Below, piece after piece: positions 48,726-56,985 of a DNA stretch of 64,000 nucleotides (position 1 is its first letter; each line of letters starts with the position of its first letter). The DNA is from Streptomyces sp. TS71-3. Its GTDB lineage: Bacteria > Actinomycetota > Actinomycetes > Streptomycetales > Streptomycetaceae. The stretch is from NCBI RefSeq assembly GCF_018327685.1, contig NZ_BNEL01000001.1, positions 2,790,001 through 2,854,000 of the forward strand, read 5' to 3'. The position numbers and the translations under genes are program-made. Under the pieces are notes generated by a model. The model saw only the letters and a program-made list of their open reading frames with translations. It made no database searches and was not told where the DNA came from.

Positions 48726-49469
48726 ATGTCACTGAAGGGGAAGACCGCGCTGGTCACCGGGTCCTCCAAGGGTCTGGGCCGCGCGATCCTGCTGCGGCTG
48801 GCGGCGCGGGGCGCGAACGTCGTCGTCAACTACTCAAGGGACGAGACCGCCGCCGACGAGGTTCGAAAGGCCGCGGAGGCCGAGGGTGTCCGGGCCGTCA
48901 CCGTGCGCGCCGACGTCTCCCGGGTCGACGGGATACAGCGGCTGTTCGACGCGGCGACCGGCGAGTTCGGCCGGATCGACATCGTGGTGGCCAACGCCGG
49001 CATGGAGAAGGTGAACGTGCCGGTGGCCGAGGTCACCGAAGAGGACTTCGACCTGCTGTTCCGGGTCAACACCAAGGGCCCGTACTTCGTCCTGCGCGAG
49101 GCCGCCCGGCGGGTCGCCGACGACGGCCGGATCATCACCATCTCGTCCAACACGACGACGGTTCCCCAGGTCGGCGTCGGGCTCTACGGCACCAGCAAGG
49201 TCGCCACGGGCTACCTCGCCCGCGTGCTGGCGCTGGAACTCGGGCCGCGGGGCATCACCGTCAACACCGTGGTGCCGGGCCCGATCGACGGGGCGGGCAT
49301 CTTCAGCGACCCGGCCAACGACGCGTACAAGCAGAGCCTGGTCGCGATGGTGCCGATCGGGCGCCTCGGCACGCCGCAGGACGTGGCGGCCGTCACGGCG
49401 TTCCTCGCCGGAGACGAGGCCGCGCTGATCACCGGGCAGCAGCTCGTCGCTGACGGCGGAATGCACTGA
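48726..49469 (+). CDS. Short-chain dehydrogenase/reductase
   Basis: 247-residue NAD(P)-dependent SDR: cofactor motif TGSSKGLGRAI (residues 11-21), NNAG-equivalent VANAGMEK, catalytic Ser in IITISSNTTT, Tyr-x3-Lys in GLYGTSKVA, and the end ITGQQLVADGGMH. Classical 3-oxoacyl-ACP reductase-like type. A basic residue in NYSRDE suggests NADP. It follows the LysR operator region and precedes a zinc alcohol dehydrogenase, so both probably oxidise or reduce related small molecules. Confidence 0.9.
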   Translation: MSLKGKTALVTGSSKGLGRAILLRLAARGANVVVNYSRDETAADEVRKAAEAEGVRAVTVRADVSRVDGIQRLFDAATGEFGRIDIVVANAGMEKVNVPVAEVTEEDFDLLFRVNTKGPYFVLREAARRVADDGRIITISSNTTTVPQVGVGLYGTSKVATGYLARVLALELGPRGITVNTVVPGPIDGAGIFSDPANDAYKQSLVAMVPIGRLGTPQDVAAVTAFLAGDEAALITGQQLVADGGMH

Positions 49470-49545
49470 GCGAGCAGGGCAAGGGCGCTGAGCGGAACGC
49501 ACTGAGCGCTGAGCGAACGCGCTGAGCGAACGCGCTGAGCGAGCA
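49467..49545. repeat. Short tandem repeat (CTGAGCGAACGCG)
   Basis: About six imperfect copies of a 12-14-bp unit, CGCTGAGCGAACG, between the SDR stop and the alcohol dehydrogenase start. No gene. Confidence 0.85.
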
Positions 49546-49573
49546 AGAGGGACCGAGAGAGAGCGGGAAGAAC

Positions 49574-50581
49574 ATGACAGCGACAATGCGCGCGGCCCAG
49601 GTCCAGGCCGCCGGCGGCCCGTTCGTGCTGGCGGACATCCCGGTGCCGGAGCCGAGGCCCGGGCAGGTGCGCGTGAAGGTGCACGCGTGCGGCATCTGCG
49701 GCGGCGACGACATACCCCGGCACGCGCTGTTCGGCACAGTGCTGCCGCGGGTGCCCGGCCACGAGATCGCGGGCGTCGTCGACGCGGTCGGCGAGGGCGT
49801 GCGGACCTGGCGGGTCGGCGACCGGGTGGGCGTCGGCTGGTCCGGCGGCAGCGACTTCACCTGCGAGTTCTGCCGGCGCGGCGACTTCACCAACTGCGTG
49901 AACCGCACCATCGTCGGCACCTCGTACGACGGCGGTTACGCCGAGTACATGGTGGCGCCGCAGGACGCGGTGGCCCGCATACCGGAGGGCCTGTCGTTCG
50001 AGGAGGCCGCTCCGCTGATGTGCGCCGGCATCACCGCGTTCAACGCGCTGCGGCACTCCGGCGCGGGCCCGGGCGACACGGTCGCGGTCCAGGGCGTCGG
50101 CGGGGTCGGCCACCTGGCCGTCCAGTTCGCCGACAAGATGGGCTTCCGCACGGTCGCCATCAACCGCGGGCGCGCCAAGGAGGAGCTGGCCCGCCGGCTC
50201 GGCGCGAACGAGTACATCGACAGCAACGAGGGCAACGTCGGCGAGGCGCTGCGCGCGCTGGGCGGCGCGGCGGTCATCCTGGCCACCGTCTCCCGCGGCA
50301 GCCTCCAGTCCGACCTGGTTCCCGGGCTCCGCCCGAACGGCCGGCTGATCGTGCTGGAGGGGCAGGACCCCGTCCAGGTCACGGGCCACGCCCTCGCGGA
50401 CGACCGGCTGAGCGTGTCCGGCTGGTACAGCGGCGTCGCGCAGGACAGCGAGGACACGCTGAACTTCGCGGTGCTGAAGGGCGTCCGCCCGATCATCGAG
50501 ACGTATCCGCTGGAGGAGGCCGAGAAGGCGTACCAGAACCAGAGCAAGGCCAACATCCGCACGGTTCTCGTCACGTCGTGA
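49574..50581 (+). CDS. Zinc-type alcohol dehydrogenase (MDR family)
   Basis: 335-residue medium-chain dehydrogenase. Catalytic zinc region: HACGICGGDDIPRH (Cys) and VPGHEIAGVVDAVGEGV (His-Glu). Structural zinc loop DFTCEFCRRGDFTNC has three Cys; the usual first Cys is missing. NAD(P) site VQGVGGVGHLAVQFADKM. C-terminal PLEEAEKAYQNQSKANIRTV. It follows the SDR gene after a small tandem repeat. Substrate unknown. ATG 49574 follows GAGCGGGAAGAAC; a second ATG (49586) is possible. Confidence 0.88.
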   Translation: MTATMRAAQVQAAGGPFVLADIPVPEPRPGQVRVKVHACGICGGDDIPRHALFGTVLPRVPGHEIAGVVDAVGEGVRTWRVGDRVGVGWSGGSDFTCEFCRRGDFTNCVNRTIVGTSYDGGYAEYMVAPQDAVARIPEGLSFEEAAPLMCAGITAFNALRHSGAGPGDTVAVQGVGGVGHLAVQFADKMGFRTVAINRGRAKEELARRLGANEYIDSNEGNVGEALRALGGAAVILATVSRGSLQSDLVPGLRPNGRLIVLEGQDPVQVTGHALADDRLSVSGWYSGVAQDSEDTLNFAVLKGVRPIIETYPLEEAEKAYQNQSKANIRTVLVTS

Positions 50582-50607
50582 CGGCCGGCCGGGCGCCTCT
50601 CGTGCCG

Positions 50608-50636
50608 TAACGGTCGTGATGGTCGTAACGGTCATA
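50608..50636. promoter_or_regulatory. Direct TAACGGTC repeats
   Basis: TAACGGTCGTG (50608-50618) and TAACGGTCATA (50626-50636), 18 bp apart, in the 302-nt gap after the alcohol dehydrogenase. The second is identical to a half-site of the palindrome at 61602-61634. No gene is seen in this gap. Confidence 0.35.
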
Positions 50637-50883
50637 GCGCGGTCTCCGCTCCAAGTGACGATCCACGACGATCCACCTCGGCGTGCCACGGGCGCGGCCA
50701 CCGGCAGAAGCCCGGGGCCGCGCCCGAAGCACGTCTGCCCGGTGTTCCGTCCGGGACCCGGACCCGGTTCCGGACGGATATCCGGAGGCGGTGATTCTCG
50801 TCCGGCGGCGCAGTGGCAAGCTCCGTTTCCGGGCGTCCCCACACGGACGGCGCCCCCCACATCACGAGACGGAGAGAGCTCAC

Positions 50884-51801
50884 ATGCGCATAGGCCTGAC
50901 GCTACCCACCTTCGGTCCGGACGCAGGGATGGAGAGCATCGTCGAAGTGAGCCGTTCCGCCGAGGAGATGGGCTACGACTCGCTCTGGACGGGAGACCGG
51001 CTCCTCGCCCCGCTCTCGCCGAGCAGGCCCTATCCGAGCGTCCGCGGGGTGATGCCGCGGGAGTACGAGAACCACATGGACCCGCTCACGGCCCTCACGT
51101 TCGTCGCCGCCCGCACGAGCCGCGTCCGCCTCGGGACGAGCACGCTGAACGGTCTGTGGCAGTCCCCCGTGATGCTGGCCCGGGCGCTGACCACCCTCGA
51201 CGTCCTCAGCGGCGGGCGCCTCGACGTCGGGCTCGGCCTCGGGTGGATGCCCGAGGAGTACACCGCGGCGAACGTGCCGTGGGAGGCGAGGGGCGCGCGG
51301 ATCGACGAGACGCTGGACGTGCTGGACAAGTACTGGACCAGTGACCGTTTCGCCCACGAGGGCCCGCTGTTCACCGTCCCGGAGACCGTCGTCGGCCTCA
51401 AGCCGGTCCAGGGCCCCCGGCCCCCCGTCCTCCTCGCGGCGTTCAACCCCACCGGTATGCGAAGGGTGGCCCGGAAGGCCGACGGCTGGCTCCCCGCGGG
51501 GATGCCGCTGCCCCGTCTCATGGGCATGTGGGCGGAGATCGAGAAGGAGGCCGAGGAGGCGGAGCGCGACCCGGCCTTGCTGCACATGGCGCTGCGGGTG
51601 AACCCCGACCTCACCGACACGGCGGCGGACGCCGAGCAGGTCCCCGTCTCCGGAACCTTCGAGCAGTACGTCGACTACGCCCGGGCCGCGGCCGAGGCGG
51701 GCGTGCACGAGCTCTTCATGGACTTCGGGCAGACCCCGGCCACGGTGGAGGAGCGGATCGATCTGGCGGGCAGGTTCATCGAAGGCGTACGCGCGGGCTG
51801 A
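50884..51801 (+). CDS. LLM-class F420-dependent oxidoreductase
   Basis: 305-residue luciferase-like oxidoreductase: MRIGLTLPTFGPDAGMESIV, AEEMGYDSLWTGDRLLAPLS, DPLTALTFVAARTSRVRLGT, LDVLSGGRLDVGLGLGWMPE, PRPPVLLAAFNPTGMRRVAR. This is the TIGR03619/F420-dependent group typical of actinomycetes. It is quite different from the LLM protein at 26668, which lacks these conserved segments. ATG 50884 follows GGAGAGAGCTCAC. The substrate is unknown. Confidence 0.88.
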   Translation: MRIGLTLPTFGPDAGMESIVEVSRSAEEMGYDSLWTGDRLLAPLSPSRPYPSVRGVMPREYENHMDPLTALTFVAARTSRVRLGTSTLNGLWQSPVMLARALTTLDVLSGGRLDVGLGLGWMPEEYTAANVPWEARGARIDETLDVLDKYWTSDRFAHEGPLFTVPETVVGLKPVQGPRPPVLLAAFNPTGMRRVARKADGWLPAGMPLPRLMGMWAEIEKEAEEAERDPALLHMALRVNPDLTDTAADAEQVPVSGTFEQYVDYARAAAEAGVHELFMDFGQTPATVEERIDLAGRFIEGVRAG

Positions 51802-52046
51802 TCCCGCGGATGAGCCCGGTTTCGTGCGGGTGCCGGGAGCGATGGGGCGCTGGGGGTGATGGGGGTGATGGGGCGCCGGGGGTGCGGCGGGATGCGCCGG
51901 ATCGCCGGGGCCCCGGCGTGCCTGTTCACCTTCGGTCGGACAAGTCGCACAATGAGTGGGGCTGTTGGAGCAGCCTTCCCGGCTGGGGGCCGGGGGGCTG
52001 GAGGGGGACCGGCCGTGGTGAACGGCCTGGGGGAAGCGGGGCGACG

Positions 52047-52277
52047 ATGGTCTACCTGGTGCTGGCCGCGGTGGCGGCCGTGTCCGTCCTGGCGGCCGCT
52101 CTGACGGTGCTGGTGCGCCGCGAGCGGCGCCGGATGGACTCCAGCCCGGAGGCGCTGCGCATCGAAGCGGCGGCCAGGAGGGGCCTGCGCGACGCGCGCC
52201 GCCTGGCCCATGCCCGGCAGCATTTCAACGATGCCGGCGGTGTCAGCGCGCTGCGGGACCGCGACTCCCGCTCCTAG
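52047..52277 (+). CDS. Small membrane-anchored hypothetical protein
   Basis: 76 residues: a single N-terminal helix MVYLVLAAVAAVSVLAAALT, then RRERRRMDSSPEALRIEAAA and RRGLRDARRLAHARQHFNDA, a basic cytoplasmic helix. GGGGCGACG precedes the ATG. Not recognised; similar short one-helix proteins are common in Streptomyces. Confidence 0.65.
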   Translation: MVYLVLAAVAAVSVLAAALTVLVRRERRRMDSSPEALRIEAAARRGLRDARRLAHARQHFNDAGGVSALRDRDSRS

Positions 52278-52315
52278 GGTCGCCGGGCGCTTCGGCCGCC
52301 CCCAGGCCCGTCATG

Positions 52316-52420
52316 GGCGCACACTCCGCCATGCACACGCACTTCGCCATGCGCACATTCCGCCATGGGCGCACTCCGCCGTTCGCAGCCATTTGCAGCC
52401 GTTCGCACACACTCCACTAA
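52316..52420. repeat. Degenerate tandem repeat (GCGCACATTCCGCCATG)
   Basis: About five loose copies of a 17-21-bp unit with CGCACA/CTCCGCCATGNGC. Located between the small membrane protein gene and the TetR operator. No gene. Confidence 0.7.
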
Positions 52421-52470
52421 CGCCGGAACGGCTCTCCCGCCCATCCAGTGGCCCGATAGGTGTATGGTAG

Positions 52471-52491
52471 CTTCCTAAGGGTATTAGGAAG
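52471..52491. promoter_or_regulatory. TetR operator candidate
   Basis: CTTCCTAA-GGGTA-TTAGGAAG, perfect 8-bp arms, in an A+T-rich island 75 nt upstream of the TetR gene. Probably the autoregulatory site controlling the regulator and following lipase gene. Confidence 0.75.
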
Positions 52492-52565
52492 TTGCTTAAA
52501 GCGTGCCGGAACGCTTCCGGCGGGCGACGGACCAGGGAACGAACCGGGGAACGGAGGAGTGGCGC

Positions 52566-53135
52566 ATGGCGCGCGCAGGGCTGACCGCGGAACGCCTGAC
52601 CCTGGCCGGGGCCGAGCTGGCCGACGAGGTCGGCTTCGACCAGGTGACCGTCTCGGCGCTGGCCAGGCGGTTCGACGTCAAGGTGGCCAGCGTCTACTCC
52701 CACCTCAAGGGCTCGGCGGACCTGAAGACCAGGATCGCCCTGCTCGCCCTGGAGGAACTCGCCGACCGGGCCGCCGAGGCCCTGGCCGGGAGGGCCGGCA
52801 AGGACGCGCTCGGCGCCTTCGCCAACGTCTACCGCGACTACGCGCGCGAGCACCCGGGGCGCTACGCCGCGGCGCGGTTCCGGCTCGACCCCGAGACCGC
52901 CGCCGCCAGCGCCGGCGTCAGGCACGCGCAGATGACGCGGGCGATCCTGCGCGGCTACAACCTGGCCGAGCCGGACCAGACACACGCCGTCCGGCTGCTC
53001 GGCAGTGTCTTCCACGGCTACGTCAGCCTGGAGAGCGCCGGAGGGTTCAGCCACAGCCGGCCCGGCTCGCAGGAGAGCTGGGTACGGATCGTCGACGCCC
53101 TCGACGCGCTGCTACGGAACTGGCCCGCGCCCTGA
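52566..53135 (+). CDS. TetR-family transcriptional regulator
   Basis: 189-residue repressor. N-terminal helix-turn-helix: AERLTLAGAELADEVGFDQV, TVSALARRFDVKVASVYSHL, KGSADLKTRIALLALEELAD; the C-terminal domain ends FSHSRPGSQESWVRIVDALD, the WHG type. GGAGGAGTGGCGC precedes the ATG 52566. It is preceded by a perfect operator-like palindrome and followed by a GDSL hydrolase gene 80 nt away, probably its target. Confidence 0.9.
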   Translation: MARAGLTAERLTLAGAELADEVGFDQVTVSALARRFDVKVASVYSHLKGSADLKTRIALLALEELADRAAEALAGRAGKDALGAFANVYRDYAREHPGRYAAARFRLDPETAAASAGVRHAQMTRAILRGYNLAEPDQTHAVRLLGSVFHGYVSLESAGGFSHSRPGSQESWVRIVDALDALLRNWPAP

Positions 53136-53215
53136 CAGCCGGACTCCCCGTGCCCCGCGCCCGGGGACCCGCGCCCCGCCCACCTCACCACCGACCGAAC
53201 AGGCTGGCACGCACG

Positions 53216-54424
53216 ATGCACACTCCGACCCCGCACGACTGGATCACCACCCCCATCACCCCCGCCCTCCTGCGCGGCGCCCTCGACCTGGAGCACACGG
53301 AGCACGGCGTGCTGCCGCACCGGCTGCCCGCATGGGCCCGCGCGCAGTACGCGGACCCCCAGCTCACCATGGTGGAGTCCCAGCCCTCGGGCGTACGGCT
53401 GGCCTTCCGTACCGAGGCCACCGCCATCGAGCTGGACACGCTGCCCACCAAGCGGGTCTACGTGGGCGTTCCGCCGCTCCCGGACGGCGTGTACGACCTG
53501 CTCGTCGACGGCCGCCTGACGGCACAGGCCCGGGTGCCCGCAGGCGGCACCCTCACCATCGACATGGCCGCGGGAACCACCGAGAGGAAGCCCGGCCCGG
53601 CCGGCACCGCCCGCTTCACGGACCTGCCCGGCGGCACGAAGGACGTCGAGATCTGGCTGCCGCACGACGAGACCACCGAGCTGATCGCGCTGCGCACCGA
53701 CGCCCCCGTGGAACCGGTGCCGCAGGCGGGCCGGCGCGTGTGGCTGCACCACGGCAGCTCGATCAGCCACGGATCCAACGCCGCGAGCCCCACCGGCACG
53801 TGGCCGGCGGTGGCCGCCTCGCTCGGCGGGGTGGACCTGGTCAACCTGGGCCTGGGCGGCAGCGCCCTGCTGGACCCGTTCACCGCACGCACCCTGCGCG
53901 ACGCCTCCGCCGACCTGATCAGCCTCAAGCTCGGCATCAACCTGGTCAACGCCGACGTGATGCGGCTGCGTGCCTTCACCCCGGCGGTGCACGGCTTCCT
54001 CGACACCATCCGCGAGGGGCACCCCACGACGCCGCTGCTGGTCGTCTCGCCGATCCTGTGCCCCATCCACGAGGACACCCCCGGGCCGTGCGTGCCGGAC
54101 TTCAGCGCCGTCGAAGGGGGACGGCTGCGGTTCAGGGCCGCGGGCGATCCGGCGGAACGGGCGGCCGGGAAACTGACCCTCACCGTCATCCGGGACGAGC
54201 TCTCCCGGATCGTGGCGCAGCGCGGCGCCGACGACCCGAACCTGCACTACCTGGACGGCCTCGAACTCTACGGCGAGGCGGATGCGGCGGAGCTGCCGCT
54301 GCCCGACGATCTGCACCCGGATGCGGCCACGCACCGGCGCATGGGCGAGCGCTTCGCCAAGCGGGCCTTCGCCTCCGACGGGCCCTTCGCGGGGCGCCGC
54401 GCCCCGGGCCGGGCCGGCGCCTGA
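53216..54424 (+). CDS. GDSL-type SGNH esterase/lipase
   Basis: 402-residue protein with an N-terminal carbohydrate-esterase-like jelly-roll (residues 20-160) and a C-terminal SGNH hydrolase domain. Block I reads LHHGSSISHGSNAASPTGTW (nucleophile Ser), Gly in LVNLGLGGSALLDP, Asn in SLKLGINLVNADV, and Asp/His in LPDDLHPDAATHRRMGER. No signal peptide, so cytoplasmic. The ATG lies 80 nt after the TetR gene; no strong ribosome binding site. Substrate: probably an acetylated sugar or small ester, inferred from the two-domain layout. Confidence 0.87.
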   Translation: MHTPTPHDWITTPITPALLRGALDLEHTEHGVLPHRLPAWARAQYADPQLTMVESQPSGVRLAFRTEATAIELDTLPTKRVYVGVPPLPDGVYDLLVDGRLTAQARVPAGGTLTIDMAAGTTERKPGPAGTARFTDLPGGTKDVEIWLPHDETTELIALRTDAPVEPVPQAGRRVWLHHGSSISHGSNAASPTGTWPAVAASLGGVDLVNLGLGGSALLDPFTARTLRDASADLISLKLGINLVNADVMRLRAFTPAVHGFLDTIREGHPTTPLLVVSPILCPIHEDTPGPCVPDFSAVEGGRLRFRAAGDPAERAAGKLTLTVIRDELSRIVAQRGADDPNLHYLDGLELYGEADAAELPLPDDLHPDAATHRRMGERFAKRAFASDGPFAGRRAPGRAGA

Positions 54425-54471
54425 ACGCGGGGCCCAGCCCACCGCATTACTGCCTGTTGCATAATCGGAAT

Positions 54472-54774
54472 GTGATCACTGAAATCGCCATCATTGATGT
54501 CAAAGCAGGGTCCGAGCAGGCGTTCGTCGATGCGTTCCGGGCCGTCGGCCACGATCTGCTCGCAGGCACTCCCGGCTGCCTGGAGACGCGCATGGAGCAG
54601 AGCCGCGAGACCCCGACCCGGTTCGTCGGGGTGACCCGGTGGGAGTCCGTGGAAGCGCATGTCGAGAACTTCCGCGGAACCGACCGCTACGCGAAGTACG
54701 CTGCGGCCCTGGGCCCGACTCTCGCCGGTGCGCCGCGTGTGGAGCACTTCGACGACATCATGAAACCCGTGTGA
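54472..54774 (+). CDS. Antibiotic biosynthesis monooxygenase-like protein
   Basis: 100-residue ABM-fold protein: ITEIAIIDVKAGSEQAFVDA, TPGCLETRMEQSRETPTRFV, VTRWESVEAHVENFRGTDRY. Small dimeric cofactor-free monooxygenases of this fold act on quinones or heme-like substrates; the actual function is unknown. The start is GTG 54472. CATAAT at 54461-54466 lies 5 nt upstream, with no ribosome binding site between, which suggests a leaderless mRNA. Confidence 0.82.
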   Translation: MITEIAIIDVKAGSEQAFVDAFRAVGHDLLAGTPGCLETRMEQSRETPTRFVGVTRWESVEAHVENFRGTDRYAKYAAALGPTLAGAPRVEHFDDIMKPV

Positions 54775-55035
54775 CGGGTGAGCAGGTTCAAAGACGGGGC
54801 TTCGCCCCGTCACCGGCCAGAGCGGGCGTCTCCGTCGTGTCCGGACCACCCGCCGGTGGGGCTTCTCGCGCCCACGCGGCGGAGCCGCACATCAAACACA
54901 GCCCCGCGCCCATATCGGGGCGCAGCCCCGAATTCAAGGGGCGCGGGGAACTGCGCGACCAGCCACGACGAAGCCGCAGGTCGTCACTCGCCCGAAGGGG
55001 CAGACGGAACCGAAGGGGCCACCCGGGCGGCCCCG
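54775..55035. repeat. Second copy region of the palindromic intergenic repeat
   Basis: ACGGGGCTTCGCCCCGT (54793-54809) is a short hairpin after the monooxygenase gene. Then come GTGTCCGGACCACC, CCCCGCGCCCATATCGGGGC, GGGGCGCGGGGAACTGCGCG and ACCAGCCACGACGA, closely related to the repeats at 1070-1365 (which share GCGCGGGGAACCGCGCGACC and AGCCACGACGA). A dispersed, non-coding family copy between convergent genes. Confidence 0.8.
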
Positions 55036-55039
55036 CCGC

Positions 55040-56041
55040 TCACAGGACGAACCCCTCCGGAAAGGGATCCGCAGGATCGAGAAGGTACGTCGCCGTACCC
55101 GTCACCCACGCGCGGCCGGAGAACTCCGGCACCACCGCCGGCACCCCGGCCACGTCAGCGGCCCGCAGCAACCGCCCCGTGAACCGCGTCCCGATGAACG
55201 ACTCGTTCACGAACTCCGCCCCGATCTCCAACTCCCCGCGCGCATGCAGCTGAGCCATGCGCGCACACGTGCCGGTGCCGCACGGCGAGCGGTCGAACCA
55301 GCCGGGCCTGATCGCCATCGCGTTGCGCGAGTGCCGCGCGTTCGAGCCCGGCGCCAGGAACTGCACGTGCTTGCAGCCCTGGATGCCGGGGTCGGCGGGG
55401 TGCCGCGGCAGGTTCTGCTCGTCCACCGCCCGCGAGATCGCGAGCCCCGCCGCGAGGATGTCGTCCTTGCGGGCCCGGTCGAACGGCAGCCCCACGCTCG
55501 CCAGGTCCACGATGGCGTAGAAGTTGCCGCCGTACGCCATGTCGTACGTGACCTGGCCGAGGCCGGGGACGTCGACCTTCGCGCCGAGCTCCAGCGCGAA
55601 GGCGTCCACGTTGCGCAGCGTCACCTGCTCGGCGACCCCGTCCCGCACCGCGACCCTGGCCTCCACGAGACCTGCTGGCGTGTCGAGGCGGACCACCGTC
55701 TCCGGCTCCACCACCTCGACCATCCCGGTCTCCACCAGGACGGTCGCCACGCCCACGGTGCCGTGCCCGCACATCGGCAGGAAGCCGCTGACCTCGACGT
55801 AGACGACGCCCCAGTCCGCGTCCGGGCGGGCCGGCGGCTGGAGCAGCGCGCCGCTCATCGCCGGGTGCCCGCGCGGCTCGTCCATGAGGAACCGCCGGAG
55901 CCCGTCCAGGTGCTCGATGGCGTACGCGCGGCGCTCCGCCATCGTGTCACCGGGGATCTTCGGCACGCCGCCGGTGACGACCCGGGTGGGCATGCCCTCG
56001 GTGTGCGAGTCGACGGCGCTGATCGCCCGGACGCTGCGCAT
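55040..56041 (-). CDS. Proline racemase family, 4-hydroxyproline 2-epimerase
   Basis: 333-residue PLP-independent epimerase with both catalytic cysteines: FLPMCGHGTVGVATV (first) and RSPCGTGTCARMAQLHARGE (second). This distinguishes it from the one-Cys dehydratase branch. ISAVDSHTEGMPTRVVTGGV is the family start. It interconverts trans-4-hydroxy-L-proline and cis-4-hydroxy-D-proline. The start overlaps the stop of the upstream deaminase gene (TGATG), and it is the last gene of a five-gene operon for hydroxyproline use. Confidence 0.9.
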   Translation of the reverse strand: MRSVRAISAVDSHTEGMPTRVVTGGVPKIPGDTMAERRAYAIEHLDGLRRFLMDEPRGHPAMSGALLQPPARPDADWGVVYVEVSGFLPMCGHGTVGVATVLVETGMVEVVEPETVVRLDTPAGLVEARVAVRDGVAEQVTLRNVDAFALELGAKVDVPGLGQVTYDMAYGGNFYAIVDLASVGLPFDRARKDDILAAGLAISRAVDEQNLPRHPADPGIQGCKHVQFLAPGSNARHSRNAMAIRPGWFDRSPCGTGTCARMAQLHARGELEIGAEFVNESFIGTRFTGRLLRAADVAGVPAVVPEFSGRAWVTGTATYLLDPADPFPEGFVL

Positions 56042-56985
56042 CAGGCGGCCTTGCCCGCGCCGCGTGCCTCGATGGACTCGATCGCGCGCCGCATGTCCGC
56101 CGTCACCTGTGCGCGGTGCTCGGGGACCAGCGGGCCCCGCGGCGGCCGGCAGGGTCCGCCGAACCGGCCCACCATCTCCATGCCCAGCTTGATCGCCTGC
56201 ACGAACTCGGTGCGCGAGTCCCAGCGGAACGCGGCCACCAGCGGCTCGTACAGGGCGCGCGCCTCGGCGACGCGGCCTTCGAGGGCGAGCCGGTACAGTT
56301 CGGCCGACTCGGCGGGGAAGACGTTCGGGAAGCCGGCGAACCAGCCCGTCGCGCCCATGATCAGGCTCTCCAGAACGACGTCGTCGGCGCCGCCGATCAC
56401 GTCCAGCGACGGCGCCTGCTCCTTGATCTCCAGCACCCGGCGCACGTCACCGGAGAACTCCTTGACCGCCCGGACGTTCCCGATGGCGGCGATCTCGGCG
56501 AGCAGGTCGGGCGTGAGGTCGACCTTGGTGTCGAACGGGTTGTTGTAGACCATGACGGGCAGGCCGACCGCGGCCACCGCCTCGAAGTGCGCTATGACCT
56601 CGCCCTTGTTGGCGCGGTACATCGTCGGGGGCAGGCACAGCACCCCGTCGGCGCCGTCCTCCGCGGCGGCCTGTGCCCAGCGCACGGCGTGGTGCGAGCC
56701 GACGCCGTGCACGCCGACGATGACCTTGCCGCGCCCGGCGACCGCCTCGATGGCGGTGCGGGCCACCCGGCGGCGCTCCTCGTCGGTGAGCGACGAGTAC
56801 TCGCCGAGCGAGCCGTTCGGGCCGACGCCGTCGCAGCCGTTCTCCACCAGCCAGCGGCAGTGGTCGGCGTACCGGTCGTAGTCGACGGCCAGGCCGGCCG
56901 GCGCCTTCGGATCCTGACGGTAGGGCAGCGCCGTGGCGACGACGACGCCGGTCAGGGCCTGATCCTTGGGTGTGCTCGTGGTCAT
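56041..56985 (-). CDS. Dihydrodipicolinate synthase family, probable 1-pyrroline-4-hydroxy-2-carboxylate deaminase
   Basis: 314-residue TIM-barrel Schiff-base enzyme: GPNGSLGEYSSLTDEERRRV, PVMVYNNPFDTKVDLTPDLL (catalytic Tyr), VRAVKEFSGDVRRVLEIKEQ (Schiff-base Lys), VIGGADDVVLESLIMGATGW. In hydroxyproline pathways this family converts 1-pyrroline-4-hydroxy-2-carboxylate to 2-oxoglutarate semialdehyde. The ATGA overlap with the upstream oxidoreductase gene and the epimerase gene downstream support that role. GGAGAGCGGTCC precedes the start. Confidence 0.88.
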   Translation of the reverse strand: MTTSTPKDQALTGVVVATALPYRQDPKAPAGLAVDYDRYADHCRWLVENGCDGVGPNGSLGEYSSLTDEERRRVARTAIEAVAGRGKVIVGVHGVGSHHAVRWAQAAAEDGADGVLCLPPTMYRANKGEVIAHFEAVAAVGLPVMVYNNPFDTKVDLTPDLLAEIAAIGNVRAVKEFSGDVRRVLEIKEQAPSLDVIGGADDVVLESLIMGATGWFAGFPNVFPAESAELYRLALEGRVAEARALYEPLVAAFRWDSRTEFVQAIKLGMEMVGRFGGPCRPPRGPLVPEHRAQVTADMRRAIESIEARGAGKAA

